Positions 1 through 8,093 are shown, counted from the stretch's first letter. The stretch is DNA of 64,000 bases from Thermosinus carboxydivorans Nor1 (GCF_000169155.1 NZ_AAWL01000003.1:62001-126000), one strand, 5' to 3'. Program-made: numbers and translations. Notes: generated by a model not told the origin, from the letters alone.

Positions 1-1
1 G

Positions 2-1366
2 CCGTTCGCCGAGCGGTGGCGGGAGGCGACCGGAGCGGCGTTTATCATTATCAGCAACATGCAGGAAGTGCGCTTGTCATATCCTGTTCCGTCCATGGTG
101 GGCACGCCGATGGCGCCCTGGATCGACCGCGAGCCGGTGCTCAGGGGCGAGGAATACGTGTATATTGCTCAGGGGAATCTTGCCCCGTCGCTGCGCGCCA
201 ATGCGCCCATTTATGCTCCTGACGGCAGCCGCCAAATCGGGTTTGTTTCAGTGGGCTTTTATTTAGACGATATTTATACCATCACGCGCAAAACGGTCGA
301 AAAACTATTGGTTGTGTTGGTCGTGGCGGCGGCTGTGAGTTCGGTCGGCGCTGGCCTCTTGGCCAGAAACGTCAAACAGGCGACGTTTGGGCTGGAACCC
401 CGGGAAATTGCTACCATCCTTAAGGAGCGGGAGGCGACGCTGGAGGCCATTCGCGAGGGGGTTATCGCCGTCGATACCCAGAAAATCATTCGTGTCATTA
501 ACAATGAGGCGGCGCGGATTCTGGGTGTTGATGCCGACGCCAGCCGGGGACTATTAATCGACCAGGTGTTGCCTGACAACCGGCTGGCCGACGTGCTGCG
601 CGAGGCCCGGCCGATCCAAGACGAGGAGCAACGGGTCGGCGAAATCATTATTATGGCTAACAGTGTGCCCATCGTGGTCGATGGTAAGGTCGTCGGCGCA
701 GTGATTAGTTTTCGCGACCGGACGGAAATCAATCGGCTGGCGGAGGAGTTGACTGGCGTCCATCGCTTGGTGGATGTACTCAGGGCGCAGGCCCATGAGT
801 TTAAAAATAAGCTGCACACCATTGCCGGCCTGATTCAGCTTGGACGCTATGACGAAGCGGTTAACTTCGCCATCGACAGTCAACTGAGCCAGCAAGGCCT
901 GTTTACGCAACTTGCTCAGATTAAGGATGCAGTCATCTACGGCCTGTTGGTCGGCAAGACCAGTCAAATGAAAGAGCAGGGGATTGAGTTTACGATCGAC
1001 CCTGACGCCAGCCTGGAGCAGCTCCCGGTCAATGTTGCCAGCGGCGACATTGTATTGATTCTGGGGAATTTGCTGCAAAACGCGGTGGAAGCGCTTGCTG
1101 CAAGTTCGCACAAGGCGGTGTGGGTCAGTATCAGGCAGCAGGCCGACAAGCTAATGATCATCGTCCGTAACTCCGGCCCGACGATTGATGAAACGCTGGC
1201 CGCCCACATGTATAAGCGCGGCGTGACGACCAAGCCGACCGGCAGTGGCCTGGGGCTGGCGCTGGTGGCGGAAAAGCTTAAGCTGGTTGGTGGCGCGATT
1301 ACTCACCGCAATTTGGAGCCGACCGGGGTTGAGTTTACTGTTGTCATACCATACGGGCGGGGGTGA
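2..1366 (+). CDS. CitA/DcuS-family sensor histidine kinase, 5' end outside window
   Basis: Membrane sensor kinase of the di/tricarboxylate-sensing CitA/DcuS family. The reading frame is open from base 2, so the start and first transmembrane helix lie to the left. What remains is the end of an extracytoplasmic PAS sensor, a transmembrane helix (near bases 295-360), a cytoplasmic PAS domain, the family H-box HEFKNKLH (phospho-acceptor His near base 795), an N-box (NLLQNAVEAL) and a G-box (SGLGLALV). The stop overlaps the GTG start of the response regulator by four bases, so the two are translationally coupled. The ligand cannot be read from the sequence. Citrate, malate and fumarate are known ligands of the family. 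Confidence 0.9.
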   Translation, partial: PFAERWREATGAAFIIISNMQEVRLSYPVPSMVGTPMAPWIDREPVLRGEEYVYIAQGNLAPSLRANAPIYAPDGSRQIGFVSVGFYLDDIYTITRKTVEKLLVVLVVAAAVSSVGAGLLARNVKQATFGLEPREIATILKEREATLEAIREGVIAVDTQKIIRVINNEAARILGVDADASRGLLIDQVLPDNRLADVLREARPIQDEEQRVGEIIIMANSVPIVVDGKVVGAVISFRDRTEINRLAEELTGVHRLVDVLRAQAHEFKNKLHTIAGLIQLGRYDEAVNFAIDSQLSQQGLFTQLAQIKDAVIYGLLVGKTSQMKEQGIEFTIDPDASLEQLPVNVASGDIVLILGNLLQNAVEALAASSHKAVWVSIRQQADKLMIIVRNSGPTIDETLAAHMYKRGVTTKPTGSGLGLALVAEKLKLVGGAITHRNLEPTGVEFTVVIPYGRG

Positions 1367-2052
1367 TGGCTGTGGACGATATCCGTGTCCTGATTGTCGA
1401 GGACGATCCGATGGTGGCCGAAATCAATAAAAAATTTACCGAGGCGGTCACCGGGTTTACCGTGGTCGGCGTCGTTAAAGACGGCGCGGCGGCGCTGGCG
1501 TTTGTTGCCCAAAAGAGTGTAGACTTAATAATTCTTGACAATTATCTGCCCGAGAAAACAGGTGTGGAGGTACTGGCCGAACTGCGGCGCCGCGATCAGC
1601 CGGTCGATGTCATTATGGTGACGGCGGCTGACGACAGCAAGACGGTTAGTCGGATACTCCGCCAAGGAGTGGTCGGCTATATCGCCAAGCCGTTTAAGTT
1701 TGAGCGCTATCGAGCCGTACTGGAAGCATACCGCAGTTTTCGCGAAAAGACGTTGAAAAAGACCAATTTGGCTCAAGAGGATATTGACGAGATGTTTTCT
1801 GTGCGCCAACGGTCCGCGGGGCCGGACGACATTCCCAAAAATTTCAGTCAGCAGACGATGAATTTGATCATTGACTTTCTCGCCAATCAAACCGCGCCTC
1901 TCTCGGCCGAGGAGATTGCGGCGGGGGTCGGCATCTCGCGGGTAACGGCGCGGCGCTACCTGGAATACTTCGTCGACCTGGGCCGGGTGCAGCGGACAAT
2001 GGAATATCTGACTGTCGGCCGTCCGGTTCACCGGTTTAAATTGGTGTTATAG
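1363..2052 (+). CDS. CitB/DcuR-family response regulator
   Basis: Response regulator paired with the CitA/DcuS-like kinase before it. Residues 1-125 form a receiver domain with acidic residues at VEDD and the likely phospho-acceptor Asp59 in ILDNYLP. The C-terminal part has the helix-turn-helix of the CitB/DcuR group (LSAEEIAAG then GISRVTARRYL). The start is GTG inside the GTGA overlap with the kinase stop. A strong hairpin terminator follows immediately, so any target operon is outside or elsewhere in the window. The family normally activates dicarboxylate or citrate transport and fermentation genes. Confidence 0.92.
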   Translation: MMAVDDIRVLIVEDDPMVAEINKKFTEAVTGFTVVGVVKDGAAALAFVAQKSVDLIILDNYLPEKTGVEVLAELRRRDQPVDVIMVTAADDSKTVSRILRQGVVGYIAKPFKFERYRAVLEAYRSFREKTLKKTNLAQEDIDEMFSVRQRSAGPDDIPKNFSQQTMNLIIDFLANQTAPLSAEEIAAGVGISRVTARRYLEYFVDLGRVQRTMEYLTVGRPVHRFKLVL

Positions 2053-2060
2053 TAAAGTCC

Positions 2061-2096
2061 GCGGTGCCTGCATACGAGCAGGCACCGCTTTTTGGA
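2061..2096 (+). terminator. Rho-independent terminator after the CitA/CitB-like pair
   Basis: An 11-bp stem (GCGGTGCCTGC / GCAGGCACCGC) with a short loop is followed by a T run just after the response-regulator stop. Confidence 0.85.
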
Positions 2097-2149
2097 GTGT
2101 GCGTTTAATTTTTTCCCCGGCCTGTGCCGGCAGATTGCGGGCGCGGTAT

Positions 2150-2527
2150 TCAATGGCTGCAGCCATGACCATGGTGACCGTGGTCGCAGGCGTTTTGCCG
2201 GCTCGCTAGTTTGCCGGCAAGGTAAAGGCTGACAACTTCTTCAGGCGGTGCCGACGGTGCGCCGCATAATACCTTAACGCCTTTTTGGGCCAGAATTTGT
2301 TGAGCGTTTTCACCAATGCCGCCGGCTAGCAGCAGGGTGCACCCCTGGTCGGCCAGCCAGTTGGGGATGACGCCGGGCGCGTGCGGTGGGGGCGTCAAAG
2401 TTTCTTTTACAATTATTTTCCCATCTTTGACAGTGAAAAAGGTAAATTGTTCGCAGTGACCGAAATGGGCGCAAAGTTTACCGCTGGCGGTCGGGACAGC
2501 AATTTTTTCCATTTTTTCTAACGACAT
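2150..2527 (-). CDS. NifX/NifB-type dinitrogenase cofactor-domain protein, His-rich tail
   Basis: Small soluble protein of the NifX/MTH1175 fold, which in nitrogenase systems binds Fe-S/Mo cofactor precursors. The domain runs from the IAVPTASG strand to the LLAGGIGENAQQIL segment. The C-terminus carries a Cys/His cluster (CDHGHHGHGCSH), suggesting metal binding. The ATG at 2527 is preferred over one six codons upstream because AAAGGGGAA sits nine bases before it. It is the last gene of a minus-strand cluster with a second NifX-like protein and two Fe-S ATPases. No nif structural genes are present, so nitrogen fixation should not be assumed. Confidence 0.85.
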   Translation of the reverse strand: MSLEKMEKIAVPTASGKLCAHFGHCEQFTFFTVKDGKIIVKETLTPPPHAPGVIPNWLADQGCTLLLAGGIGENAQQILAQKGVKVLCGAPSAPPEEVVSLYLAGKLASRQNACDHGHHGHGCSH

Positions 2528-2551
2528 AATATTTTCCCCTTTCACTTTACT

Positions 2552-2920
2552 TTATTTTTTGATTTCCAGCGCATTGGGCGCGGCGATTTCAGGAAGCTCA
2601 CCGGCGTTAAACAACTTAATTGCCTCGCCGACAGTAGGTGAGGCATTGCCAATCGAATATATTTTGACGCCGCCGGTTGACAGCACTTTAAACGCTTTTG
2701 GCCCCACATTGCCGGTGATCAGAATTTTTGCGCCTGTTTTTATGAGGTTTTGCGCCGCCTGAATGCCGGCGCCGTGAGCAGCCTCCAGGTTCTGGGTGTT
2801 GTCGTGGCATGACCAGCTGCCTGCTGTTTGATCATAAACGACAAAATAGGCCGCTCGCCCAAAACGGCTGTCAACGGTTGCATTTTGGTCTTGGCCATGG
2901 GCAGTAACGGCGATTTTCAT
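2552..2920 (-). CDS. NifX-like dinitrogenase cofactor-domain protein
   Basis: Second NifX/MTH1175-like protein of about 122 residues, beginning MKIAVTAHGQ and containing the conserved SRFGRAAYFVVYD and LITGNVGPKAF segments. It lacks the His-rich tail of its neighbour. It lies between the Fe-S ATPase gene and the other NifX-like gene with short gaps, consistent with one operon. The likely role is carrying or sensing a metal or Fe-S species handled by the ATPases. The substrate is unknown. Confidence 0.85.
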   Translation of the reverse strand: MKIAVTAHGQDQNATVDSRFGRAAYFVVYDQTAGSWSCHDNTQNLEAAHGAGIQAAQNLIKTGAKILITGNVGPKAFKVLSTGGVKIYSIGNASPTVGEAIKLFNAGELPEIAAPNALEIKK

Positions 2921-2936
2921 CACTCATCCCTCGCTT

Positions 2937-3857
2937 TCATGATTGTTTAAATCTGGTTAGCCAGCGGGACAAAAACGACTTGCTGCGCATGTCGGCAATA
3001 CCCAGCATTTCTGCCAGACTGCGCCACATGGCTTTTAGAGGCTCTGTTACGCTGGTATCGTCAGTGTCCATGACGGTTTTGCCCTGGTTTACCGCTGTCC
3101 GGAACGCATCGCTGTAGGGGATGCGGCCAACGACGGGGATAGCGGCATCGGCGCACCAGGCAGCGATGGCATTGGTGTTTTCTGTATGTAAGTCGCTTTT
3201 GTTAATACAAACGGCCATAGGCAACTGAAAATGTTTAACCAGGCTGGCCAGCCGCTTGAGGTCATGCCGGCCGGACAGCGTGGGTTCCACAACGGCTAAG
3301 ACCAGACTGGCGCCGGAAATGGCCGCAATCGCCGGACAGCCGATACCAGGCGGGCCGTCGGTGATGATTAACGGATATTTATTAGCGGTAGCAAGTTTTT
3401 TTGCTTCTTGGCGAACCTTGCTTACCAGTTTGCCGGAGTTTTCTACCGCAAGGCCCAATCTGGCATGCACGAGCAGGCCCAGGCGGGTATCGGCGATAAA
3501 CCAATGGCCAGCTTCTTTTTCCCGCATGGCAATGGCGTGCTGGGGACAGTTGAAGGCGCACACGCCGCAGCCCTCGCAGTCTAGCGGCGAAGTAAGCGTG
3601 CCGCTGGTGATGGCGCCAAACCGGCACAGGCGGGTGCATATGCCGCAGCCGTTGCAGTTTGTGTGGTCGACATGAGGCTCGAAGCCGGCAGTAAACCCAT
3701 GCGCCTCCCGCTGCGATGCGCCTGCTATGAGGTGAAAATTGGCGGCGTCCACGTCGCAGTCAGCAATGACTTTGCGCGGGGCCAGATGCGCCAGCGCCGC
3801 CGCGATGCTGGTCTTGCCAGTACCGCCCTTGCCGCTTACGATGACAAGTTCTTGCAT
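2937..3857 (-). CDS. MinD/Mrp-like P-loop ATPase with inserted 2x[4Fe-4S] ferredoxin
   Basis: Cytosolic ATPase of the MinD/ParA/Mrp superfamily, 306 residues. The N-terminal deviant Walker A motif is SGKGGTGKTS. Residues of about 65-110 form an inserted ferredoxin with two Cys clusters (CNGCGICTRLC and CEGCGVCAFNC). A DGPPGIGCP switch segment follows. It overlaps the upstream paralogue by 22 bases and has a good AAGGAGG site before its ATG. Such tandem pairs occur with NifX-like and DUF134 proteins in anaerobes. By analogy with Mrp/Nbp35 the pair may assemble or carry Fe-S or other metal clusters. This role is inferred. Confidence 0.88.
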   Translation of the reverse strand: MQELVIVSGKGGTGKTSIAAALAHLAPRKVIADCDVDAANFHLIAGASQREAHGFTAGFEPHVDHTNCNGCGICTRLCRFGAITSGTLTSPLDCEGCGVCAFNCPQHAIAMREKEAGHWFIADTRLGLLVHARLGLAVENSGKLVSKVRQEAKKLATANKYPLIITDGPPGIGCPAIAAISGASLVLAVVEPTLSGRHDLKRLASLVKHFQLPMAVCINKSDLHTENTNAIAAWCADAAIPVVGRIPYSDAFRTAVNQGKTVMDTDDTSVTEPLKAMWRSLAEMLGIADMRSKSFLSRWLTRFKQS

Positions 3858-4702
3858 GCAGATGCCTCCTTAGCGGCCGTAAGCCAGTCCCAAATTTGGC
3901 TGGCGATTTCGGCAAATTCATGGCTGATTTTGCCGGCAGCATACTGCCGGGCAAAGTCAGTGCTGTACGGCAGTCTGGCGATAACCGGCATGCCGTGTTC
4001 GCGGCACAAATCGTCGATGATGTGGTCGGCGGCCGGATCGCTCTTGTTGATTACTACGCCGGCCGGCAATGCGAGCATGCGGACGATGCCAATGGCGAGG
4101 GCAAGGTCATGCCGGCCAAACGGGGTGGGTTCAGTGACCAGCAAACAAAAATCGCTGTCTTTTACGGCCGCGACCATAGCGCAGGCTGTGCCAGGCGGGC
4201 AATCGACAATGATGTCGCCGGCCTGGGCGGCTAATTCTTTTTTTAAGGCTTTTATGAGCGGGGTGGCGTTGGGCGTGCCTACGCGTAGGTGGCCGCTTAC
4301 CAACTTGATGCCGGGGAAGACGGAAGCCATCCCGGAGTTGATGACGCCAATGGTTTTTGTTCCTTCGGCAAGGGCTGATGCGGGGCAGGCAAGGATGCAA
4401 CCGCCGCAGCTGTGGCAAAGTTCGTCAAAGATTACTGCCTTGTCGCCGGCGATGGCGATGGCATTAAACATACATACCTCGCTGCAGCGGCCGCAGCCTG
4501 TGCAGCGACCGGCGTCAAGCACCGGGGTCATTACCGTTATTTCTTCGTCAGGCTGATGCCATGTGGGCGCCAGGAGCAAGTGGCAGTTTGGCTCTTCCAC
4601 GTCGCAATCGGCGACGGTTACGCCAGGGCGGACGCTGGCAAGAAGGAGGGCGAGGGAGGTCTTGCCGGTACCTCCCTTGCCGCTGGCAATGCTGATAATC
4701 AC
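3836..4702 (-). CDS. MinD/Mrp-like P-loop ATPase with inserted ferredoxin, paralogue
   Basis: Paralogue of the next gene with the same architecture. Walker A ASGKGGTGKTSLA is at the N-terminus, an inserted dicluster ferredoxin follows (CTGCGRCSEVC and CHSCGGCILAC), and then VDCPPGTAC. The start is GTG with GGAGG upstream. The 22-base overlap with the downstream paralogue implies coupled translation and possibly a heterodimer. The two proteins differ along their length, so the duplication is old. Confidence 0.88.
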   Translation of the reverse strand: MIISIASGKGGTGKTSLALLLASVRPGVTVADCDVEEPNCHLLLAPTWHQPDEEITVMTPVLDAGRCTGCGRCSEVCMFNAIAIAGDKAVIFDELCHSCGGCILACPASALAEGTKTIGVINSGMASVFPGIKLVSGHLRVGTPNATPLIKALKKELAAQAGDIIVDCPPGTACAMVAAVKDSDFCLLVTEPTPFGRHDLALAIGIVRMLALPAGVVINKSDPAADHIIDDLCREHGMPVIARLPYSTDFARQYAAGKISHEFAEIASQIWDWLTAAKEASACKNLSS

Positions 4703-4730
4703 ATCAATACCTCCGCTAAACGGCTAGAGG

Positions 4731-5057
4731 TTATTTGGTTTCCTCCGCCTTTTCTTGAGTGGATTTATTGGCCAGGCTGCGTAGGTTAGCCGCCCGCTTT
4801 TCCAGCTGGTCGGCCATCATTTGCATTTGTTCGGTGCTCATCATAGCCGATGCTCCCTGGGCACTGGCGGCCATGCGGCCCATGCCGCGGCCAAAACCAA
4901 AGCCAAAGCCGCAGCCCATGCCGCGACCGCGGCCGAACCCAACGCCAAACCCGCGGCCCATGCCGCGACCGAAGCCAGCAATAGCCCCCAGACAGCCGCC
5001 CAAACCGCGGCCAATCGGGCCGGTGCCCATAGGACCGGTTCCGTCTCTGCCAGGCAT
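4731..5057 (-). CDS. DUF5320 glycine/methionine-rich protein
   Basis: Small protein of about 108 residues opening with MPGRDGTGPMG, the hallmark of DUF5320 proteins. A long low-complexity Gly-Phe-Gly-Arg/Met region follows, then a short helical tail (MSTEQMQMMADQLEKRA). The ATG at 5057 is chosen over an upstream GTG because AAAGGAGG lies seven bases before it. A perfect palindrome at 5081-5100, shared with the DUF134 gene, sits just upstream. The function is unknown. DUF5320 genes commonly neighbour NifX-like proteins and Fe-S ATPases. Confidence 0.8.
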   Translation of the reverse strand: MPGRDGTGPMGTGPIGRGLGGCLGAIAGFGRGMGRGFGVGFGRGRGMGCGFGFGFGRGMGRMAASAQGASAMMSTEQMQMMADQLEKRAANLRSLANKSTQEKAEETK

Positions 5058-5080
5058 AGGTTTCACCTCCTTTCGTTATT

Positions 5081-5100
5081 TTATGAAATATATTTCATAA
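5081..5100. promoter_or_regulatory. Palindromic operator upstream of the DUF5320 gene
   Basis: Perfect 20-bp palindrome TTATGAAATATATTTCATAA. It recurs exactly upstream of the DUF134 gene at 5560-5579. Its position between that gene and the DUF5320 start suggests a second, co-regulated promoter. The DUF134 HTH protein is the obvious candidate binder, by inference. Confidence 0.75.
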
Positions 5101-5116
5101 CGAAGTTAAAAAAAGA

Positions 5117-5545
5117 TTAGTGCTGACGGCTGACGTTTGGCGACAGACAGGCCGGACAGGTTGCACGGCGCCCGCAATGTCCGTGGCCGCGCGGCGCCGC
5201 CCAGTGGTGGCCGCAGGCGTGACAGACAAAGGTAGGTGATGGCTGCGACCCAACAATGCGGAAATTGCCGCCTTCGATGCGCAAGGCATAACCTTGCCAG
5301 AGCGCCGTCGCAATTTTTTGATGGGCGCTGCTTAAAAGCCGGTTGAAGGTAGCGGGAGATATGTCCATGCGGGCGGCGGCGGCAGACTGGTCAAGTTGTT
5401 CGATGTCGGCCAGGCGCATGGCTTCCATTTCTTCCACGGATATCGTCATCTCTTCGGCGATGTTTCTGAGCGGTATACCGGCTGGTTTGTAGTGAGTAAC
5501 GGGTGGCAGTTGTTCAACAAGACGTTCTTTGTGCGGACGACCCAT
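5117..5545 (-). CDS. DUF134 (UPF0251) helix-turn-helix protein
   Basis: 142-residue DUF134-family DNA-binding protein. The N-terminal half resembles sigma-70 region 4 type HTH (EEMEAMRLADIEQLDQSAAAARMDIS is the recognition region, residues about 35-60). The C-terminal part has a Cys/His-rich segment (CHACGHHW and CPACL) that may bind a metal. It lies first in the minus-strand Fe-S/NifX cluster and has a palindrome directly upstream that recurs before the next gene. The simplest reading is a metal- or redox-responsive autoregulator of this cluster. Confidence 0.85.
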   Translation of the reverse strand: MGRPHKERLVEQLPPVTHYKPAGIPLRNIAEEMTISVEEMEAMRLADIEQLDQSAAAARMDISPATFNRLLSSAHQKIATALWQGYALRIEGGNFRIVGSQPSPTFVCHACGHHWAAPRGHGHCGRRATCPACLSPNVSRQH

Positions 5546-5557
5546 GGCGCTCCTTTC

Positions 5558-5581
5558 GTTTATGAAATATATTTCATAAAC
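5558..5581. promoter_or_regulatory. Palindromic operator upstream of the DUF134 gene
   Basis: Perfect palindrome whose 20-bp core is identical to 5081-5100 and which extends symmetrically by two further bases each side. It lies 13 bases upstream of the DUF134 start codon, consistent with autoregulation. Confidence 0.75.
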
Positions 5582-5753
5582 AATATATAACAGTTTTGTG
5601 GAAATGTCAATATTTTTTCCATCAAGCGCGAAATTTTATTGGCTTCGCCAGTTCGACTTTCCATGTGCAACCGGCACAGTGTTTTGATTATACGCCTAGG
5701 GGAGAAGGCGAAAGGTTAGTTAAGCGGTTTTTATGCTTTTGATCGGCAGTCAA

Positions 5754-6551
5754 TTAGCCGATGGGCTGAAAGCCTTGCCCGGAAGTCAGCCTGAGCTTAA
5801 ATATATATTCCCTGGTTGCGATGCTGTCCCCGGCAGGCGAATAGGTCCTTTCAATGAACCGGACGTTGCCGGCATAGTCAATCAGCAGCAGGGTGCCCGC
5901 GCGGGTGCCGTAGTCCGGCGTGACGATAAATATGGGCGATAAGGCCCGTTCCAGCTCCCGGCTGACGCCGGTCGCAGGCAGCTCATGATCCGGCGCCGGC
6001 TGTCTATCGGCGAGAATGTCCCAAAGATTGTCCTCCTTGACGTCGTCGGCTGCCAAGCAAGCGGCCAGCTTGTGGCAGCCTTTGGCCACTTTCGGCCAGG
6101 CTGTGTCCAGCAAGTGGTTGCTGAGACCGTGGATGCCGGGGGCGACCGCGGTAACTTTGTTGTGCCGGTTAGAATAATACCATAACCCGGTCGCATCGCC
6201 GACCAGCAGGTTGAAGCCGTTGTACTCATTAGCTTGGCGGTCGACGGCCGCCAGGTAGTCGCGCGGCTGCTGCTCGCTGCCCAGGTAGCCGCTGACAAGT
6301 TTACCGCGGGACAGGGCGTCCGGGCGGTAGCTGGCCGGGTCCCGGTAATTAGTCAGGGCGGCTAAGCGGCCGCTTCTTGTGATGCCCAGCCAGGTGCCCA
6401 TCTGCTCAAGGTCACGACCAGCCAGCAGCATTGGCTGATCTGGCCAAAAGTGAGCCGGCGCGCTGGGGCGGCGGTAAAACTCATCCCGGTTGGCGGCCAG
6501 CACCAGCCAATACCGGGGGTGGTGACGATACGCGAATAAAATGATACACAT
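5754..6551 (-). CDS. NRDE/TANGO2-family protein
   Basis: Protein of about 265 residues in the NRDE (TANGO2-like) family, which has an Ntn-hydrolase-like fold. The start at 6551 gives the family-typical N-terminus MCIILFAY with Cys2, preceded by AAGGAG. An upstream ATG would add 11 unrelated residues. The name-giving motif appears as AANRDEFYRRP near residue 30. The molecular function of bacterial members is not established. It is monocistronic here, followed by the divergent nitroreductase. Confidence 0.85.
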   Translation of the reverse strand: MCIILFAYRHHPRYWLVLAANRDEFYRRPSAPAHFWPDQPMLLAGRDLEQMGTWLGITRSGRLAALTNYRDPASYRPDALSRGKLVSGYLGSEQQPRDYLAAVDRQANEYNGFNLLVGDATGLWYYSNRHNKVTAVAPGIHGLSNHLLDTAWPKVAKGCHKLAACLAADDVKEDNLWDILADRQPAPDHELPATGVSRELERALSPIFIVTPDYGTRAGTLLLIDYAGNVRFIERTYSPAGDSIATREYIFKLRLTSGQGFQPIG

Positions 6552-6732
6552 GACGGCAAGGGCTCCTTTTTGATGAAATCGCACTTTTTGCGTTCTATCC
6601 TAAAAAGCGGTTATCAACATGATTCAACACAACTTTCTCATTCCCCCCAAGACAGCCACTTGTGACAAACAAAATTTTAAGGCTATTATCTAAACAAGGC
6701 TTTTGCTAATTATTATTCATAAACACTTGTTA

Positions 6733-6760
6733 TTGCTGTTAATTAGTGGTAAAGTAGAAT
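6733..6760 (+). promoter_or_regulatory. Candidate sigma-A promoter of the nitroreductase gene
   Basis: TTGCTG and TAGAAT hexamers separated by 16 bases, about 75 bases before the nitroreductase start in an AT-rich stretch. Sequence match only. Confidence 0.4.
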
Positions 6761-6835
6761 TATGGAAAGAACAGTAAAATGCTGATGGCGGAGTCGTAAC
6801 TGAAGTAGCAGCAATATAAAAAGGGGGAAGAGGCC

Positions 6836-7438
6836 GTGAAGATGTCTTTTTGGGACGCGGTAAAAAACAGAAGAACATATTATAGCCTCAGTAAAGAGCC
6901 AATCGTTGCCGCTGAGCGCATTCTGGAGATTGTGAGCGAGGCGGTAAAACATGCGCCCTCGGCCTTCAATTCCCAGAGCGCGCGCGTAGTCGTGCTGCTA
7001 GGGGAGCACCATGACCGGCTGTGGGATATTGTCAAAGCGGAATTAAAGAAAATCGTGCCGGCAACGCAATTTTCGGCTACGGAAGATAAAATCAACAACG
7101 CTTTTCGCAGCGGGTATGGTTCAATTCTGTTTTTTGAGGACATGCAGGTAATTGAACGACTACAGCAGCAGTTTCCGACATATCGCGACGCTTTTTTGAC
7201 GTTTTCTAATCATTCGGCGGGGATGTTGCAGTTTATCGTCTGGACGGCATTGGAGCAAGAAGGGTTGGGTGCATCGCTGCAGCATTACAATCCGGTCATT
7301 GATGACGCCGTAAAAGCCGAGTGGCATATTCCGGACAGCTGGAAACTCCTGGCCCAGATGCCGTTTGGCAAGCCTGTTTCCCAGCCGGGCGCAAAAGAGT
7401 TTCAGCCCCTGGCAGAGCGCATCAAGATCTATAAGTAA
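6836..7438 (+). CDS. FRM2-type nitroreductase family protein
   Basis: 200-residue flavoprotein of the FRM2/HBN1-like nitroreductase branch, expected to bind FMN and reduce nitroaromatics or quinone-like compounds with NAD(P)H. Recognised by the N-terminal block WDAVKNRRTYYSLS, the KHAPSAFNSQSARVVVLLGE segment and the C-terminal LLAQMPFGKP. The start is GTG after GGGGGAAGAGG. An ATG two codons later is an alternative. It is a single gene with its own terminator. Confidence 0.87.
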   Translation: MKMSFWDAVKNRRTYYSLSKEPIVAAERILEIVSEAVKHAPSAFNSQSARVVVLLGEHHDRLWDIVKAELKKIVPATQFSATEDKINNAFRSGYGSILFFEDMQVIERLQQQFPTYRDAFLTFSNHSAGMLQFIVWTALEQEGLGASLQHYNPVIDDAVKAEWHIPDSWKLLAQMPFGKPVSQPGAKEFQPLAERIKIYK

Positions 7439-7448
7439 AGGTGTAGCT

Positions 7449-7480
7449 TAAGCGCGAGCGATTGCTGGCGCTTTTTTTTG
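7449..7480 (+). terminator. Terminator after the nitroreductase
   Basis: Stem AAGCGC / GCGCTT followed by eight Ts directly after the nitroreductase stop. Confidence 0.75.
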
Positions 7481-7500
7481 TAAATACAGCTGAACATAAA

Positions 7501-7534
7501 GACCAGCAAGCCGTTAAAACCGGTATGCTGGTCT
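7501..7534. terminator. Hairpin downstream of the DUF302 gene
   Basis: Inverted repeat GACCAGCA / TGCTGGTC with an inner CCGGT-containing loop, just past the minus-strand DUF302 stop. The T run is weak, so terminator function is tentative. Confidence 0.45.
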
Positions 7535-7550
7535 AATTAAATTTATATTG

Positions 7551-7934
7551 TTACTTTGCCATATCAATGGCTTTTATTAGTTCTTGCTCAACTTCATGAG
7601 CAAAAGAATGAAGAGCAGTATTATTAAACATCTGTATCATAGTTGTAGGACGGATTGTTCCAATTTGCGTAATATCATCCTTTACATATACCACTATCTT
7701 ACAGGGCAAAAAATACCCGACACGTATATCCGCTTCCAGTGCCTCTTTGGCCTTTTGCGGATTACAGACTTCTAAAATTCGAAAGTTCCTTTTATACTGT
7801 ACTCCTTTTTCCTGGAGCTTACCGGGTACATCAAGTTCCCATAAAACACCAAACTTTATTGAGATCAGTGCCTCTTTTAAACTATCAATCGCCTCTTGAA
7901 AACTTTTTTGCGAAGTCACCGTATAGTCGAACAA
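7551..7934 (-). CDS. DUF302 domain protein
   Basis: 127-residue DUF302 protein (FDYTVTSQKSFQEAIDSLK at the N-terminus, then IRVGYFLPCKIVVY). The fold is known from this family but the function is not settled. Links to redox and metal stress are reported for relatives. The best start is TTG at 7934, which gives the family-typical opening and has GGGAGAA nine bases upstream. No ATG or GTG fits better. Base composition is more AT-rich than the neighbours, which may indicate a separate origin. Confidence 0.8.
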   Translation of the reverse strand: MFDYTVTSQKSFQEAIDSLKEALISIKFGVLWELDVPGKLQEKGVQYKRNFRILEVCNPQKAKEALEADIRVGYFLPCKIVVYVKDDITQIGTIRPTTMIQMFNNTALHSFAHEVEQELIKAIDMAK

Positions 7935-7979
7935 TGTGTTATTCTCCCTTCTGGAATTTCTTCTGCGGATGCTGAATCA

Positions 7980-8093
7980 ATAACGTGGCGGTAGCCGAAG
8001 AGATTTTGACCTATGTGCTGCGGGATATGACCGCGCCGGAAGAGGGCTTTTATTCGGCCGAAGATGCCGATGCAGGAAGAGGGGCTGGACCTA
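7980..8093 (+). pseudogene. Remnant of a YyaL/DUF255 thioredoxin-domain gene
   Basis: A short stretch encodes [26 protein letters not shown], matching the conserved RDMT...[10 protein letters not shown] block found inside the roughly 650-residue YyaL (thioredoxin/N-acylglucosamine epimerase-like) proteins. No start, no other domain and no continuation are present, and the frame soon runs into the end of the hydrogenase gene on the other strand. It is best read as a fragment left by a deletion. Confidence 0.6.

Noticed and set aside
2150-2920. Nitrogen-fixation locus
   Set aside because: NifX-like domains occur widely outside nitrogenase systems and no nifHDK, nifB or nifE/N gene is present.
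3663-4556. Long plus-strand open frame opposite the Fe-S ATPases
   Set aside because: Antisense shadow of two genes with intact Walker A and ferredoxin motifs.
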